Assembly: GCF_003721595.1 (NCBI RefSeq)
Contig: NZ_RJJR01000004.1
Location: 248,001-312,000, forward strand
Direction: 5' to 3'
DNA length: 64,000 nucleotides
Source: Hanamia caeni
GTDB taxonomy: Bacteria; Bacteroidota; Bacteroidia; Chitinophagales; Chitinophagaceae
Shown: positions 9,415 through 18,918 of the stretch, piece by piece
Layout of the letters: every line of letters begins with the position of its first letter
Numbering within the stretch: the stretch's first letter is position 1
The notes under the pieces: model-generated
What the model saw: only the letters and a program-made list of their open reading frames with translations
The model's database searches: none
Told to the model about the DNA's origin: nothing
Made by a program: the position numbers and the translations under genes

Positions 9415-10356
9415 ATGAAAATAGCGCATTTAGAGGGACTGATAGCAGCTCCTTTTACACCAATGGACAAAGACGGGAAATTAAATCTTGATTTAATTCC
9501 GGATTATTACCGGTTTCTGAGGGATAATAGAAATACGGGCGCTTTTATCTGCGGATCAACAGGGGAAGGGGTTTCAATGACCGCGGAAGAAAAAAAATCA
9601 GTGATAAAAGCATGGGCCGATGCTGCAAAAGATGATAAGAATTTTAAGGTAATGGCTTTGGTTGGAGGAACGAGCATTGAAGATGCAAAAGACATCGCAA
9701 GATATGCACAGCAATGCGGATTGTATGGTGTTTCATTTACAGCTCCGTTTTATTTTAAGCCAGCGAGTGTTGAAATGCTTGCTGGTTGTTGTAAAGAAAT
9801 CGCTGATGCAGTTCCTGATATGCCATTTTATTATTACCACATTCCTGTGTTAAACGGAGTTGGTTTTCCTATGATTGATTTGTTGAAAATCGTAGATAAA
9901 ACCATTTTCAACTTTGCAGGGATAAAATATACTCATGAAGATTTTATGGATTTTCTTTCATGCCTCAATTTTCAAAATGGAAAGTACGACATGCTTTGGG
10001 GCCGCGATGAAAATATGCTTTCGGCGTTAGCAGTTGGCGCAAAGGGCGCTGTGGGTAGCACTTTCAATTATGCAGCTCCGCTTTATTATGAGTTGATTGA
10101 CGCATTCAATGAACATGATTTGAAAAAAGCGCAGGCATTGCAACAACAATCTATCGACATGATTTATTTGCTGGGAAAATATGGCGGCATTGCTACCGGT
10201 AAGGCCTACATGAAATTGGTCAATTTGGATTGCGGCGAATTCCGTTTGCCGGTAAAAAATATGAGCAGCAATGAATTTGAATTGTTTAAAAAAGAGGTGG
10301 AAAAATTAGATTTCAGTAGCTTTTGCTCATCCAAACCTTCACCGGTTAAAAGCTAA
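9415..10356 (+). CDS. nanA: N-acetylneuraminate lyase
   Basis: This 313-residue DHDPS/NAL-family (beta/alpha)8 aldolase carries the GSTGE motif at 47-51 that binds the alpha-keto acid carboxylate. The sialic-acid-lyase-type YYHIP motif at 140-144 places the catalytic Tyr, and the Schiff-base Lys is K171 in AGIKYTHED. True dihydrodipicolinate synthases usually have a YNVP-type motif here, so NAL is favoured over DapA. It splits Neu5Ac into ManNAc and pyruvate in the cytoplasm. The start is the ATG at 9415; translation further upstream reads a basic leader without similarity. The kelch gene begins 3 bp after its stop, so nanA, mutarotase and importer form one tight operon. Confidence 0.9.
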   Translation: MKIAHLEGLIAAPFTPMDKDGKLNLDLIPDYYRFLRDNRNTGAFICGSTGEGVSMTAEEKKSVIKAWADAAKDDKNFKVMALVGGTSIEDAKDIARYAQQCGLYGVSFTAPFYFKPASVEMLAGCCKEIADAVPDMPFYYYHIPVLNGVGFPMIDLLKIVDKTIFNFAGIKYTHEDFMDFLSCLNFQNGKYDMLWGRDENMLSALAVGAKGAVGSTFNYAAPLYYELIDAFNEHDLKKAQALQQQSIDMIYLLGKYGGIATGKAYMKLVNLDCGEFRLPVKNMSSNEFELFKKEVEKLDFSSFCSSKPSPVKS

Positions 10357-10359
10357 ACT

Positions 10360-11538
10360 ATGGCCCGATTTATTCTTTTTTTTATTTTTATTTCCCTGTT
10401 GCTTACTTCTGGTTCAATGGCTCAAAATCCCGCTTTAACTATATCCTGGAATAAAATTGCAGTTATTCCATCATCTCATTCCAATGAAAAATCTTTAGGA
10501 TTTGCCGGCGCTATAAATGGCGTAAATAACAATGTTCTCATTGTTGCCGGCGGATCTAATTTTCCAAGTGCATTACCCTGGGAGGGCGGAAAGAAAGCAT
10601 ACTCTGATAAAATTTTTGTGCTTGAAAAAAATGGTGATGATTTTATTTGGAATAAAAAAGTAAAAAATGTTTTGCCTGAGCCAATAGCATACTGCGGAAC
10701 CGCATCTACACCATCAGGAATTGTTTATGCAGGAGGAGAAAATAAAAACGGAATTTCTAACAAATGTTTTTTAGTAAAATGGAACGAACATAAAAATGAA
10801 GTTGATATAAAGCCGTTGCCTGACCTGCCTATCGCCTTAACGAATGTGGCAGTTACAAATATTGATAATATTGTTTTTGCCGCAGGTGGAGATAATACTA
10901 AAAGTTCTTCCAATAGTTTTTTTAGTATTGATTTAAACGACGAAAATACACAATGGAAAACACTTCCTTCACTGCCAATTGCACTGGCAAATGCCGCTGC
11001 AATTGCGCAATCAGGAAAAGATGGAAAAGAAATTTTTATCATTGGGGGACGATCTAAAACTTCTTCCGGTATCAGTGATTTGAATAATACCACTTTCGCT
11101 TTTGATCCTAAAACACGGGAGTGGAGAAAATGCGCTGATATTTCTGACGGAAAAACTACAACTAACTTATCTGCGGCTTCAGGCGTGGCTTTGGGAGAAA
11201 ATGAAATTTTAATTACCGGTGGTGATAACGGAAAAACTTTCCATCAGATTGAAATCCTCATTTCAAAAATTGCTTCTGCAAAATCACCTGAGGAAAAAGC
11301 AAAGCTCACAACAGAAAAAAATAATTTGAGCATCCATCATAATGGTTTTGATAAAAGCCTGTTGTTGTATAATACTAACGGTGATGCATGGACGAAAATA
11401 GGAGAGCTTCCTTTTCTTACTCACGTTACAACAACAGATGTTGTATGGGGAAATAAAATTATAATTTCAAATGGAGAAATAAAACCGGGAATAAGAACGC
11501 CGGATGTGATGATGGGAACAGTAATCCAAAAGAAATAA
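10360..11538 (+). CDS. nanM: Kelch-repeat sialic acid mutarotase (NanM-like, cyclically permuted type)
   Basis: This 392-residue exported protein has a signal peptide (FILFFIFISLLLTSGSMAQ) and six kelch-like beta-propeller blades with repeated AGG/TGG turns (LIVAGGSNFP, VYAGGENKN, VFAAGGDN, FIIGGRSK, ILITGGDNG). SNFPSALPWEGGKKAYSDKIFVL is the family signature of the NanM/cyclically permuted mutarotases. It converts alpha-Neu5Ac released by sialidase to the beta anomer in the periplasm. It lies 3 bp after nanA and its stop overlaps the start of the MFS gene by one base, which fits a coupled uptake pathway. The assignment rests on fold, signature and neighbours. Confidence 0.85.
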   Translation: MARFILFFIFISLLLTSGSMAQNPALTISWNKIAVIPSSHSNEKSLGFAGAINGVNNNVLIVAGGSNFPSALPWEGGKKAYSDKIFVLEKNGDDFIWNKKVKNVLPEPIAYCGTASTPSGIVYAGGENKNGISNKCFLVKWNEHKNEVDIKPLPDLPIALTNVAVTNIDNIVFAAGGDNTKSSSNSFFSIDLNDENTQWKTLPSLPIALANAAAIAQSGKDGKEIFIIGGRSKTSSGISDLNNTTFAFDPKTREWRKCADISDGKTTTNLSAASGVALGENEILITGGDNGKTFHQIEILISKIASAKSPEEKAKLTTEKNNLSIHHNGFDKSLLLYNTNGDAWTKIGELPFLTHVTTTDVVWGNKIIISNGEIKPGIRTPDVMMGTVIQKK

Positions 11539-12776
11539 TGCAAAAAGATAAAAATTATAAATGGATTTTAGTTGCGCTTCTTTGGGTAGTGGCCTTGCTC
11601 AATTATATGGACAGGCAAATGCTTTCAACGATGCGCCCTTCCATGCAAATTGATATTCATGAATTGCAATCAGCAACCAACTTCGGATATCTCATGGGCA
11701 TCTTTCTTTGGGTGTATGGTTTTATGAGCCCCGTTTCAGGAATTATTGCTGATAAATTCAACCGTAAGTGGCTCATCGTTGGAAGCCTGTTTGTTTGGTC
11801 TGCGGTAACTTATGGAATGGGCCTGGCAAACACTTTCCAACAGGTATATTGGCTTCGCGCTGTTATGGGAATCAGTGAAGCGCTTTACATTCCTGCCGGT
11901 TTATCCCTAATCGCTGATTTTCACTCTGATAAAACAAGATCGCTTGCGATTGGAATTCACATGACAGGATTGTATGTAGGCCAGGCCCTTGGCGGCTTTG
12001 GGGCCACTATTGCTGCAGCCTATACCTGGCATTATACATTCCATACCTTTGGACTTATCGGTATTGCCTATTCAGTTATTCTGATTCTTTTTTTAAGAGA
12101 AAAAAAAGAAGATCCTTCAGAACAGTCGGCTGGTAGAACACTGATAAAAGAAAAAGTTCCTGTTTTTAAAGGATTGGCAATATTGCTCAGCAATATTTCA
12201 TTCTGGATTATACTGTTTTATTTTGCTGTGCCCAGCTTGCCGGGTTGGGCTACTAAAAACTGGTTGCCTACTTTATTTGCAGAAAATCTTCATATTCCCA
12301 TGTCACAAGCGGGCCCATTGTCAACAATAACAATTGCGGCTTCATCTTTTATCGGGGTAATATTTGGAGGAATTTTATCAGACCGCTGGGTCCAGAAAAA
12401 TATCCGCGGACGGATTTATACCAGCGCCATCGGACTGGGTTTAACGATTCCCTCTTTATTGCTTTTAGGTTTTGGCCATTCTCTTTTTAATGTTGTCGGA
12501 GCAGGGCTTTGCTTCGGTATTGGCTTTGGCATGTTTGATGCGAACAATATGCCCATCCTTTGCCAGTTTGTTCCGCAAAAATTAAGAGCCACAGCGTACG
12601 GAATTATGAACATGGTAGGTGTTTTTGCCGGAGCATTCATCACCGATCTTTTGGGAAGATCTTCAGATGCAGGCAACCTCGGAAGAAGCTTTGCGATGCT
12701 GGCAGGGATTGTTGTAATTGCGCTGATAATACAGATAAGTTTTCTGAAGCCAAAGGTGAATAATTATATAGAGTAA
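11538..12776 (+). CDS. nanT: MFS transporter, probable inner-membrane N-acetylneuraminate importer
   Basis: This 412-residue protein has about 12 membrane helices. It carries the MFS loop 2-3 signature (GIIADKFNRKWLIVG) and its repeat in the second half (GGILSDRWVQKNIRG), plus NYMDRQ near the N-terminus as in the anion:cation symporter/hexuronate-type family. It starts in TAATG overlapping the kelch gene stop. Bacteroides nan loci use an MFS carrier here, so Neu5Ac uptake is the likely role; sequence alone does not fix the substrate. It is the last gene of the first nan segment. Confidence 0.82.
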   Translation: MQKDKNYKWILVALLWVVALLNYMDRQMLSTMRPSMQIDIHELQSATNFGYLMGIFLWVYGFMSPVSGIIADKFNRKWLIVGSLFVWSAVTYGMGLANTFQQVYWLRAVMGISEALYIPAGLSLIADFHSDKTRSLAIGIHMTGLYVGQALGGFGATIAAAYTWHYTFHTFGLIGIAYSVILILFLREKKEDPSEQSAGRTLIKEKVPVFKGLAILLSNISFWIILFYFAVPSLPGWATKNWLPTLFAENLHIPMSQAGPLSTITIAASSFIGVIFGGILSDRWVQKNIRGRIYTSAIGLGLTIPSLLLLGFGHSLFNVVGAGLCFGIGFGMFDANNMPILCQFVPQKLRATAYGIMNMVGVFAGAFITDLLGRSSDAGNLGRSFAMLAGIVVIALIIQISFLKPKVNNYIE

Positions 12777-12953
12777 TTATTTTCTGGTAAAAAAGAAATT
12801 GCTTTATTTCCTTATTTACTGTAAAATCTTTTGTTTAGAATCAAAGAATCATTTCGGGAAAGCTTACCAGGCTTATGCTAAAACTCAGGAAATTGAATTG
12901 CAGCAAAAGTTTGACTTGAATAGCTGATCCATTTATCTGGCATATAAAAGTAT

Positions 12954-14174
12954 TCATTTAATTTTTTCATTCAATTCAAGTTCATTTCCTTTTACAATTG
13001 ATTTTCTAAAAATCAATAACAAGGCAATAACAGAAACGCAAAGGATCAAATAACTATAAGCCAGCGTTTGCTGTCCGGGGATGGGAAATAAAGTTAACAA
13101 ACCGGATAGGGCAACAGAAAGTACAATATACGATCCGCCGCTGGTGATGCCGCCGGCAGTAGCAGCGTTTTTGGGAAATCTTATCAGGCAATGAGTAAAG
13201 AAAAGATTATAAATGATCCCTTCTATCAAATGAATAAAGACCACAAAAATCATCAACAGAAATATGGTGTTCAGAAAATCCAAAAAGGTGAACATTAAAA
13301 GGATGATTGCGGCTTGAATGAAAGAGAAGATGATCGCTTTTTTTAATAAATGAGCAATGCCGATATACCTTCCGATAATCCCTCCCGAAAAAAGTGCAAT
13401 CCCTGAAAAAAGTGCACAATAACCCGTGACAACGGGGGAAAGATGAAACACTTTATCAATAATAAATGGAATGGCTATGTTAAAGGATATGACGAGGCAA
13501 AAGCTCAATCCAAGAATCACTACGCCCACACTGAAATCCCTTGTTTTCATCAGTTTTAAATAAATATTGGTAACGGGCTTGAAATGAAAGTGGGTACGAT
13601 ATCTGAGCGATTCCCCGCTGTATTTTAATTCTGCAATAAGCAGGATGACGGCATAAACAGCCAGGAAATAAAAACTGGAAGTCCATCCGAAATGCACTTG
13701 AAGAAAACCACCCAGGAACGGGGCAACGATGGGTGCTGCGCCCCACACAATAGTCAATAACGCTGTATAGCTTTGCTGTTGCTTGCCTGAATAAACATCT
13801 ACAAAAAAAGTTCTTTTTCCTACAGCAATAAAAGAAACACAAAGGCCCTGAAGAATGCGACAGGCATCTAACAGAAATAAATTTCTCGTAAGTATGATCA
13901 GGATATTCGAAACAATGAATAATATCAGCGCAATGATAACGGGCTTGTAGCGACCGAAACTATCCATCAGGCTGCCTGCAAAAAATTGGCCTACCCCATA
14001 GCTGATGAGGAAAACAGATAAGGTTAACTGGATCTGGGCAGGTGTGGCATGGAAAACACGAACCATTTCGGGAAAAGAAGGAAGATATAAATCGGTAGCA
14101 AATCCGGATAACGGAACTAATCCAAAAGCGGCTATGGAAGCGGCTTTGCGATTAGACATATTTATGTGTTTCAT
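12954..14174 (-). CDS. Bcr/CflA-type MFS drug-efflux transporter
   Basis: This 406-residue protein has 12 predicted helices. The N-terminus shows the Bcr/CflA pattern FATDLYLPSFPEMVRVF followed by AQIQLTLSVFLISYGVGQFF, and the loop GSLMDSFGRYKPVI is the MFS motif. An alternative ATG at 14159 (MSNRKAAS) is equally plausible. It exports small hydrophobic compounds in characterised relatives; the substrate here is unknown. It points against the nan genes and opens the block of unrelated genes that splits the nan locus. The 177-bp gap to the MFS importer holds no clear site. Confidence 0.85.
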   Translation of the reverse strand: MKHINMSNRKAASIAAFGLVPLSGFATDLYLPSFPEMVRVFHATPAQIQLTLSVFLISYGVGQFFAGSLMDSFGRYKPVIIALILFIVSNILIILTRNLFLLDACRILQGLCVSFIAVGKRTFFVDVYSGKQQQSYTALLTIVWGAAPIVAPFLGGFLQVHFGWTSSFYFLAVYAVILLIAELKYSGESLRYRTHFHFKPVTNIYLKLMKTRDFSVGVVILGLSFCLVISFNIAIPFIIDKVFHLSPVVTGYCALFSGIALFSGGIIGRYIGIAHLLKKAIIFSFIQAAIILLMFTFLDFLNTIFLLMIFVVFIHLIEGIIYNLFFTHCLIRFPKNAATAGGITSGGSYIVLSVALSGLLTLFPIPGQQTLAYSYLILCVSVIALLLIFRKSIVKGNELELNEKIK

Positions 14175-14323
14175 CTATAAAAATAGAAAGTGCAATAATA
14201 ATAATAATAGAATCGGTAAAATTAAATCAATTCAATAAACCGGCTGCGGGAATTCAATAAATAACAAGCAAATCGCAATCGCTCATATTCCTTGCTTTAC
14301 TAAAATATTTCTTATTAATTAAT

Positions 14324-14913
14324 GATGCACACAATATTGATTTGTATGCTTATAATTTTGAAAAATTAATTTCTTCATGGAGAAATTTATGGAATGAAAA
14401 TCTGCCATTTTATTTTGTGCAATTGTCTTCTATTGACCGTCCTTCGTGGCCTTATTTCAGGGACATGCAGAGGAAAGTTTCCTTGAAAATTCCAAATACT
14501 TTCATGGCCATTTCAAGCGATTATGGCGATTCATTAAATGTGCATCCTACACACAAACAGCCTGTAGGAGAGCGTTTGGCACTTCTTGCATTAAAAAATA
14601 GTTATCATAAAAATATTATTGCCAACGGCCCCGAAGTGAAAAGTGTTTTGCAAAATGGGAAAGACATTGCAATAACTTTTTCAATGCAAAAAAATTAAAA
14701 ACCCGAAATAATGAACCATTAATTGGCTTTGAGGTAATGAATGAAAAGGGCAAAATATTATCACCGGGGGCGGAGATTAAAAATACCCAGGTGATTTTAT
14801 TTTTGAATAAAGAAGAAAAAATTATTAAAGTGTTGTATGCGTTCAAACCTTTTACCAGGGCCAACCTGGAGAATGAAGCAGGATTTCCGGCGGGTAGTTT
14901 TCTGTTTCAATAA
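14324..14913 (+). pseudogene. Remnant of sialate O-acetylesterase (SASA family), 5'-truncated and frameshifted
   Basis: The reading frame from about 14327 gives AHNIDLYAYNFEKLISSWR, FYFVQLSSIDRPSWPYFRDMQ and HPTHKQPVGERLALLAL. These are the C-terminal half of SASA/DUF303 esterases and include the catalytic His. Homology starts abruptly after the position of the usual GESNA motif, so the catalytic Ser region is missing. A seven-A run at 14688-14694 marks a frameshift. In the next frame the ending continues as PLIGFEVMNEKGKILSPG and YAFKPFTRANLENEAGFPAGSF to a stop at 14911-14913. No start or promoter is visible. It is a decayed esterase gene of the same pathway, stranded in the interrupting block. 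Very unlikely to be functional. Confidence 0.82.
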
Positions 14914-14949
14914 TTCCGGAACATTAAGCTACTTTAGCCCTGCAAAAGT

Positions 14950-15585
14950 TTAGTTTTCTTTATTTGTTTTTTTATGAAATGCAGGTAGCTCCCAGTGGAA
15001 ATAAAGGGCCAAAATTCGCAGAGTACAACAGAGCAAAAAACCGGCAAGGAATGTCCAATCACTATACCAGTTCAAATATTTTCCCAACACTACTACACCT
15101 GCACCTGCCAAAGCCGCCGATGCATAAATTTCTTTTTCCAGGATTACCGGAATGCGATTCAGCAAAACATCGCGCATCAGACCGCCGCCCACAGCAGTAA
15201 TCATCCCCAGCAACACGGCCACTTCATAGTTATGTCCATATTCCAGCGCTTTCTGCGCGCCCGACACGGCAAAAAGCGATAAGCCCAGGGCATCAAACAA
15301 AAGCACGGGTTTATTTAACCAACTTGACAGCCAGTTCAAACTCATTGTAATGATGGCGGCAATCATAGCCGTCGCGAGGTAGCGCCAGTCTGATATGCCG
15401 GCAGGCGGCACTGCACCGATGCACAAATCCCTGATGATACCGCCGCCACAGGCCACCGTAAATGCCACCACCAAAATGCCAAATATATCGAGGCCTTTGT
15501 TTTTTGCAGCCACAGCGCCACTTACGGCAAATGCGAAAGTACCGGCCAGGTCAATAAATGTATAAAGCGAATGCAGATAATTCAT
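14950..15585 (-). CDS. TRIC-like cation channel family protein (UPF0126/YicG type)
   Basis: This 211-residue membrane protein has two repeats of about three helices, each with the family's glycine-rich motif (AFTVACGGGIIRDLCIG near 43-59 and ITAVGGGLMRDVLLNRIP near 130-146). The N-terminal FIDLAGTFAFAVSGAVAAKNKGLDIFG also matches. Bacterial TRIC relatives form trimeric cation (mainly K+/Na+) channels. Size is normal for the family. It is 14 bp upstream of the M20 amidohydrolase stop, possibly in the same transcript. Confidence 0.88.
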   Translation of the reverse strand: MNYLHSLYTFIDLAGTFAFAVSGAVAAKNKGLDIFGILVVAFTVACGGGIIRDLCIGAVPPAGISDWRYLATAMIAAIITMSLNWLSSWLNKPVLLFDALGLSLFAVSGAQKALEYGHNYEVAVLLGMITAVGGGLMRDVLLNRIPVILEKEIYASAALAGAGVVVLGKYLNWYSDWTFLAGFLLCCTLRILALYFHWELPAFHKKTNKEN

Positions 15586-15599
15586 ATTGCAAGAAACTT

Positions 15600-16862
15600 T
15601 TAATTCAGCCAGGCTGCTGCAGCCGTCATCATTGCCTGTAAGCCGGTTTTTAAAGTTGGATTGATAACCGGGGCAAATTTAGGAGAATGATTACTCGGAA
15701 TCGAATTGAGCTGATTGTTTTTTATGGCATCTAAATAAGTTTTTGGATCAGTGCCGCCTACAAACCAGAAAACATAAGGCACCTTCCAGCTTCTTCCGAA
15801 AATGCTGAAATCCTCACTGGCAGTTGCCGGCCCGGTTTCGTGGGCGTTATCGCCAAAAATTTCATGAAAGGCCGCAGCTACCTTTTCGGTGGCAGCAGCA
15901 TCATTTTCTGTCAATGGGTACGAATCCAGGTCTGTAAATTCCGGATCTTTGGGAGCATTGGAAGCGGCACATTCCGCGCAACAGATTCGTTTTACTGCAG
16001 AAAGAATATGATCTTTTACGCCATCGTTAAAGGTGCGGACATTTAATTTCAGCGTCGCATCTTCCGGAATAATATTCTCCTTTGTACCGGCTTGTAATGA
16101 GCCAATAGTCAATACAGCCGTTTCTGATGGCGCTATTTCGCGCGAAACTATTGTTTGTAAACGTAAGGCCGTAGCAGCCGCCATGATTACCGGATCAATA
16201 GATGTTTGCGGAAACGATCCATGTGCTCCCTTGCCAAAAAGTTTTACCTTAATGCTGTTGCCTGCGGAAAGTATAGCGCCGCCGCGGTAGCCAACAGTTC
16301 CGGTCTCCTACCATCACGTGCTGGCCGAGAATAATATCCGGTCTAGGGAAACGCGTCATCATGCCATCATCAATCATTCCCTGTGCGCCGCGCCCTACTT
16401 CTTCGCCGGGTTGAAAGACCACCATCAGCGTGCCGTTCATTGGTCTTTATGTTCCGAAAATAATCTTGCCACACCCATCATCCAGGTTACATGCAAATCG
16501 TGGCCACATACATGTGACACGCCCACTTCCACGCCTTCTTCATCTCTCGCTTTTACATTGCTGGCATAAGGGAGGCCCGTGTCTTCCGTTACAGGAAGCG
16601 CATCCATATCAGCACGTAGCATTACCACAGGGCCATCACCGTTTTTCATCATACCCACCACACCCGTAACACCAATGCCCGTTGAAACTTCATACTGATA
16701 TTTCGTCAAATAATCCGCCGCAATTTTAGACGTACGAAATTCCTGCATAGACAATTCAGGATTCTTATGAATATCCTTGTAAATTTCTTCCAGTTCGGGA
16801 AGCAGCTTATCAACAAAAGGATTCAGGCTGTTATTGAAGGCCTTGATTTGTTCTGTTTGCAT
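15600..16862 (-). pseudogene. M20D-family amidohydrolase (aminoacylase/carboxypeptidase type) broken by two frameshifts
   Basis: Three frames are needed. The first (16862 to about 16438) encodes a dimetal peptidase start with RADMDALPVTEDTGLPYAS and CGHDLHVTWMMG. At about 16438 a missing G turns Gln-Trp into Gln-stop. The second frame continues VVFQPGEEVGRGAQGMIDDGMM and GQHVMVG to about 16305, where another single-base change occurs. The third frame gives TGTVGYRGGAILSAGNSIKV, then ATASEDFSIF and HSPKFAPVIN to the stop at 15600. All metal ligands are present when frames are joined, so decay is recent or the indels are sequencing errors. The family hydrolyses N-acyl or N-aminoacyl substrates. 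Confidence 0.8.
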
Positions 16863-17181
16863 GATGATTTATATTGATGACTGATAATTAATTATTGTTT
16901 TTCCACACCAGTTTAGATGTTACTTTTTTTACCACCTTACATAATTGGCGAGGCTGAAGCCAGGTGCAGAAAATAGCCTTTAATTTTCACCATCCTGGTT
17001 GCATTTGCATCTTTACGTGTCGGATTTGACAACATTTCCTACCACAATTTTTAATCCGAATAATAATTGACAGCAAACGAACAAATAATGCCAACTTTTA
17101 TTTTCTTTCTAAAAAATCATTAGCAACCACAAAGCGCAATTCTGGAACTACCTTTGCAGATAGTTTTCAAACTCAAAGAAT
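16863..17181. other. Divergent intergenic region with one promoter on the plus strand
   Basis: This 319-bp gap lies between two divergent genes. On the plus strand TACCTTTG at 17149-17156 matches the Bacteroidetes -7 consensus, 26 bp before the acyltransferase ATG; the -33 element is poor. No RNA gene or repeat was found. Confidence 0.45.
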
Positions 17182-17778
17182 ATGGAACAACCAGGAAAAG
17201 AAATCAACCAGGATCAGCACAACAAAGATATTTTTGAGCGATTGAGAAAGGGCGAAACCATTCCCCCCGGTGATTCTGAAGCTTATAGGATGCGTGATGC
17301 TTCTTATGCAACGAAGAAATTGCTTGTTCAGATGAATGATTCCCACGATCCGGCAGAAATTCGGAATTTGTTGAGCCAGATCACCGGTTCGCAGATCGAT
17401 GAAAGTACTGCGGTGTTTACACCATTATATATCAACTATGGAAAGCACACGAAGATTGGTAAAAATGTGTTTATCAATTTTGATTGTGTATTCCTGGATT
17501 TGGGCGGAATTATCATAGAAGATAATGTGCTGATCGCTCCAAAAGTAAGCCTGCTTTCAGAAGGACATGACATATCGCCGCAAAGCAGGCAAGCACTTAT
17601 ACCGGCGCCTGTTCATATCAAACGTAATGCATGGATTGGGGCAAATGCAACAATACTTCCCGGTGTTACTGTTGGGGAAAACGCAGTGGTGGCTGCAGGC
17701 GCTGTTGTAAACAAAGATGTTCCGGATAATACGATTGTCGGCGGTATCCCCGCTAAAATTATAAAAAGAATTGAGTAG
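17182..17778 (+). CDS. Maltose/galactoside O-acetyltransferase-like acyltransferase
   Basis: This 198-residue protein has an N-terminal Mac domain (maltose acetyltransferase-like helices, residues about 10-75). A left-handed beta-helix with hexapeptide repeats follows (IGKNVFINFDCVFLD, IIIEDNVLIAPKVSL, IGANATILPGVTVGENAVVAAGAVV), with catalytic His in the SEGHDIS loop. It ends in the typical IVGGIPAKIIKRI. It transfers acetyl from acetyl-CoA to a sugar or similar hydroxyl acceptor. It stands alone on the plus strand, preceded by TACCTTTG. Substrate is unknown. Confidence 0.88.
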   Translation: MEQPGKEINQDQHNKDIFERLRKGETIPPGDSEAYRMRDASYATKKLLVQMNDSHDPAEIRNLLSQITGSQIDESTAVFTPLYINYGKHTKIGKNVFINFDCVFLDLGGIIIEDNVLIAPKVSLLSEGHDISPQSRQALIPAPVHIKRNAWIGANATILPGVTVGENAVVAAGAVVNKDVPDNTIVGGIPAKIIKRIE

Positions 17779-17818
17779 ATTTAAAACATATTTTTCAAAA
17801 AATGGATAATAAAATCAA

Positions 17819-18214
17819 ATGAAAATTTTTTTAATTACCGCACTGATTCTTTTTTCTTTTGGTAATGTTTTTGCTCAAAAAGATACCATGCTGATTCGTA
17901 TTTCAGAAATAGAAATTGATTCAAACTATCTCGATCAATACAATGCCATTCTCAAAGAGGAAGCACGGGCATCTGTAAAATTAGAGCCCGGTGTTATCGC
18001 CATTTATCCTATGAATCAACAAGAACATCCAACAGAGATCAGGATTTTGGAAATTTATAAAAACAGGGAGGCGTACGAATCGCATTTAAAAACCGCGCAT
18101 TTTCTGAAATATAAAACCACCACGCTAAAAATGGTCAGGTCATTAAAGTTGATTGATATGGAAGCACTGGATGCAGAAACGATGTCTTCCATTTTTCTTA
18201 AGATGAAAAATTGA
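17819..18214 (+). CDS. Exported antibiotic-biosynthesis-monooxygenase (ABM) fold protein
   Basis: This 131-residue protein has a clear signal peptide (MKIFLITALILFSFGNVFA). A single ferredoxin-like ABM domain follows: ISEIEIDSNYLDQYNAILKEEARASVKLEPGVIAIYP, then RILEIYKNREAYESHLKTAHFLKYKT with the conserved His. Cytoplasmic relatives (YgiN) are quinol monooxygenases. A secreted version suggests a periplasmic role; the reaction is not known. It lies 41 bp after the acyltransferase and ends head-to-head with the FMN reductase gene. Confidence 0.75.
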   Translation: MKIFLITALILFSFGNVFAQKDTMLIRISEIEIDSNYLDQYNAILKEEARASVKLEPGVIAIYPMNQQEHPTEIRILEIYKNREAYESHLKTAHFLKYKTTTLKMVRSLKLIDMEALDAETMSSIFLKMKN

Positions 18215-18327
18215 AAATGAACGGTGACAAACACCGGATGCTGATTCTTTTTCCTGTGTTTCTGCGTTTTCTTCCCATAATAGATGATAGTAAACGGGTA
18301 AATAATGAAGATTTTTATTCTTCCATC

Positions 18328-18900
18328 TTATCCCTTGTCTTCTTTTATTGCCTTCAATCCTTTTGTCCATCGTACCAATTGTTTCAGCATATTTTGCGCT
18401 GCTTTGTAAGAAATTTCATTGGTTACAAATTTATTTTCATCATTAATATTTTGTTGAAAAAAAGGAAAGTTTACTGCTTCGGTGAGCGGAACCATTCTTA
18501 AAGTAGAAAGGTCTGCCTTCAACGCATTGGCAGCCCTTGTGCCTGCTGAAACGCCGCCGTAGCTTACGATTGCCGCGGGCTTGTAGCCCCACTCCTGCGA
18601 TAAATATTCCAGCGCATTTCTTAAAGGCGCGGGATAATTATAATCGTATTCGGCAGTTACAAAAATGAAAGCATCCGCTTCATCAATTTTGGCGCTCCAC
18701 CACTTGGTATGTTCATGCTGGTATTTTCTCATCACCGGGTGATTGGGTTCATCCATCATTGGTAATTTTATTTCGCCCAGATCCAATAACTCTACATTAA
18801 AGTTTCCGTTTTGTTTTGCCAGTTCTGTAATCCATGCCGCCACCATCGGGCCTTTACGCCCGGGGCGGACAGTTGATGAGATTATTTTAAGATTGTACAT
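18328..18900 (-). CDS. NADPH-dependent FMN reductase family flavoprotein
   Basis: This 190-residue flavodoxin-like protein carries SSTVRPGRKGPMVAAWI (phosphate-binding loop), FVTAEYDYNYPAPLRNALEYL (the EYN-type loop of the NAD(P)H:FMN/quinone reductase family) and SYGGVSAGTRAA. It reduces flavins, quinones or azo compounds with NAD(P)H in the cytoplasm. It lies 18 bp after the dioxygenase gene and is the last gene of a three-gene minus-strand operon. Confidence 0.87.
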   Translation of the reverse strand: MYNLKIISSTVRPGRKGPMVAAWITELAKQNGNFNVELLDLGEIKLPMMDEPNHPVMRKYQHEHTKWWSAKIDEADAFIFVTAEYDYNYPAPLRNALEYLSQEWGYKPAAIVSYGGVSAGTRAANALKADLSTLRMVPLTEAVNFPFFQQNINDENKFVTNEISYKAAQNMLKQLVRWTKGLKAIKEDKG

Positions 18901-18918
18901 TATATCAATTATAAATTC

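Noticed and set aside
9415..10356. Dihydrodipicolinate synthase (DapA) as the identity of the lyase gene
   Set aside because: The YYHIP motif and the nan neighbours fit N-acetylneuraminate lyase better than the YNVP-type DapA.
12778..12927. Open frame ending KAYQAYAKTQEIELQQKFDLNS after the MFS importer gene
   Set aside because: Only about 25 residues look protein-like, there is no start codon or family match; it may be a relic but cannot be supported.
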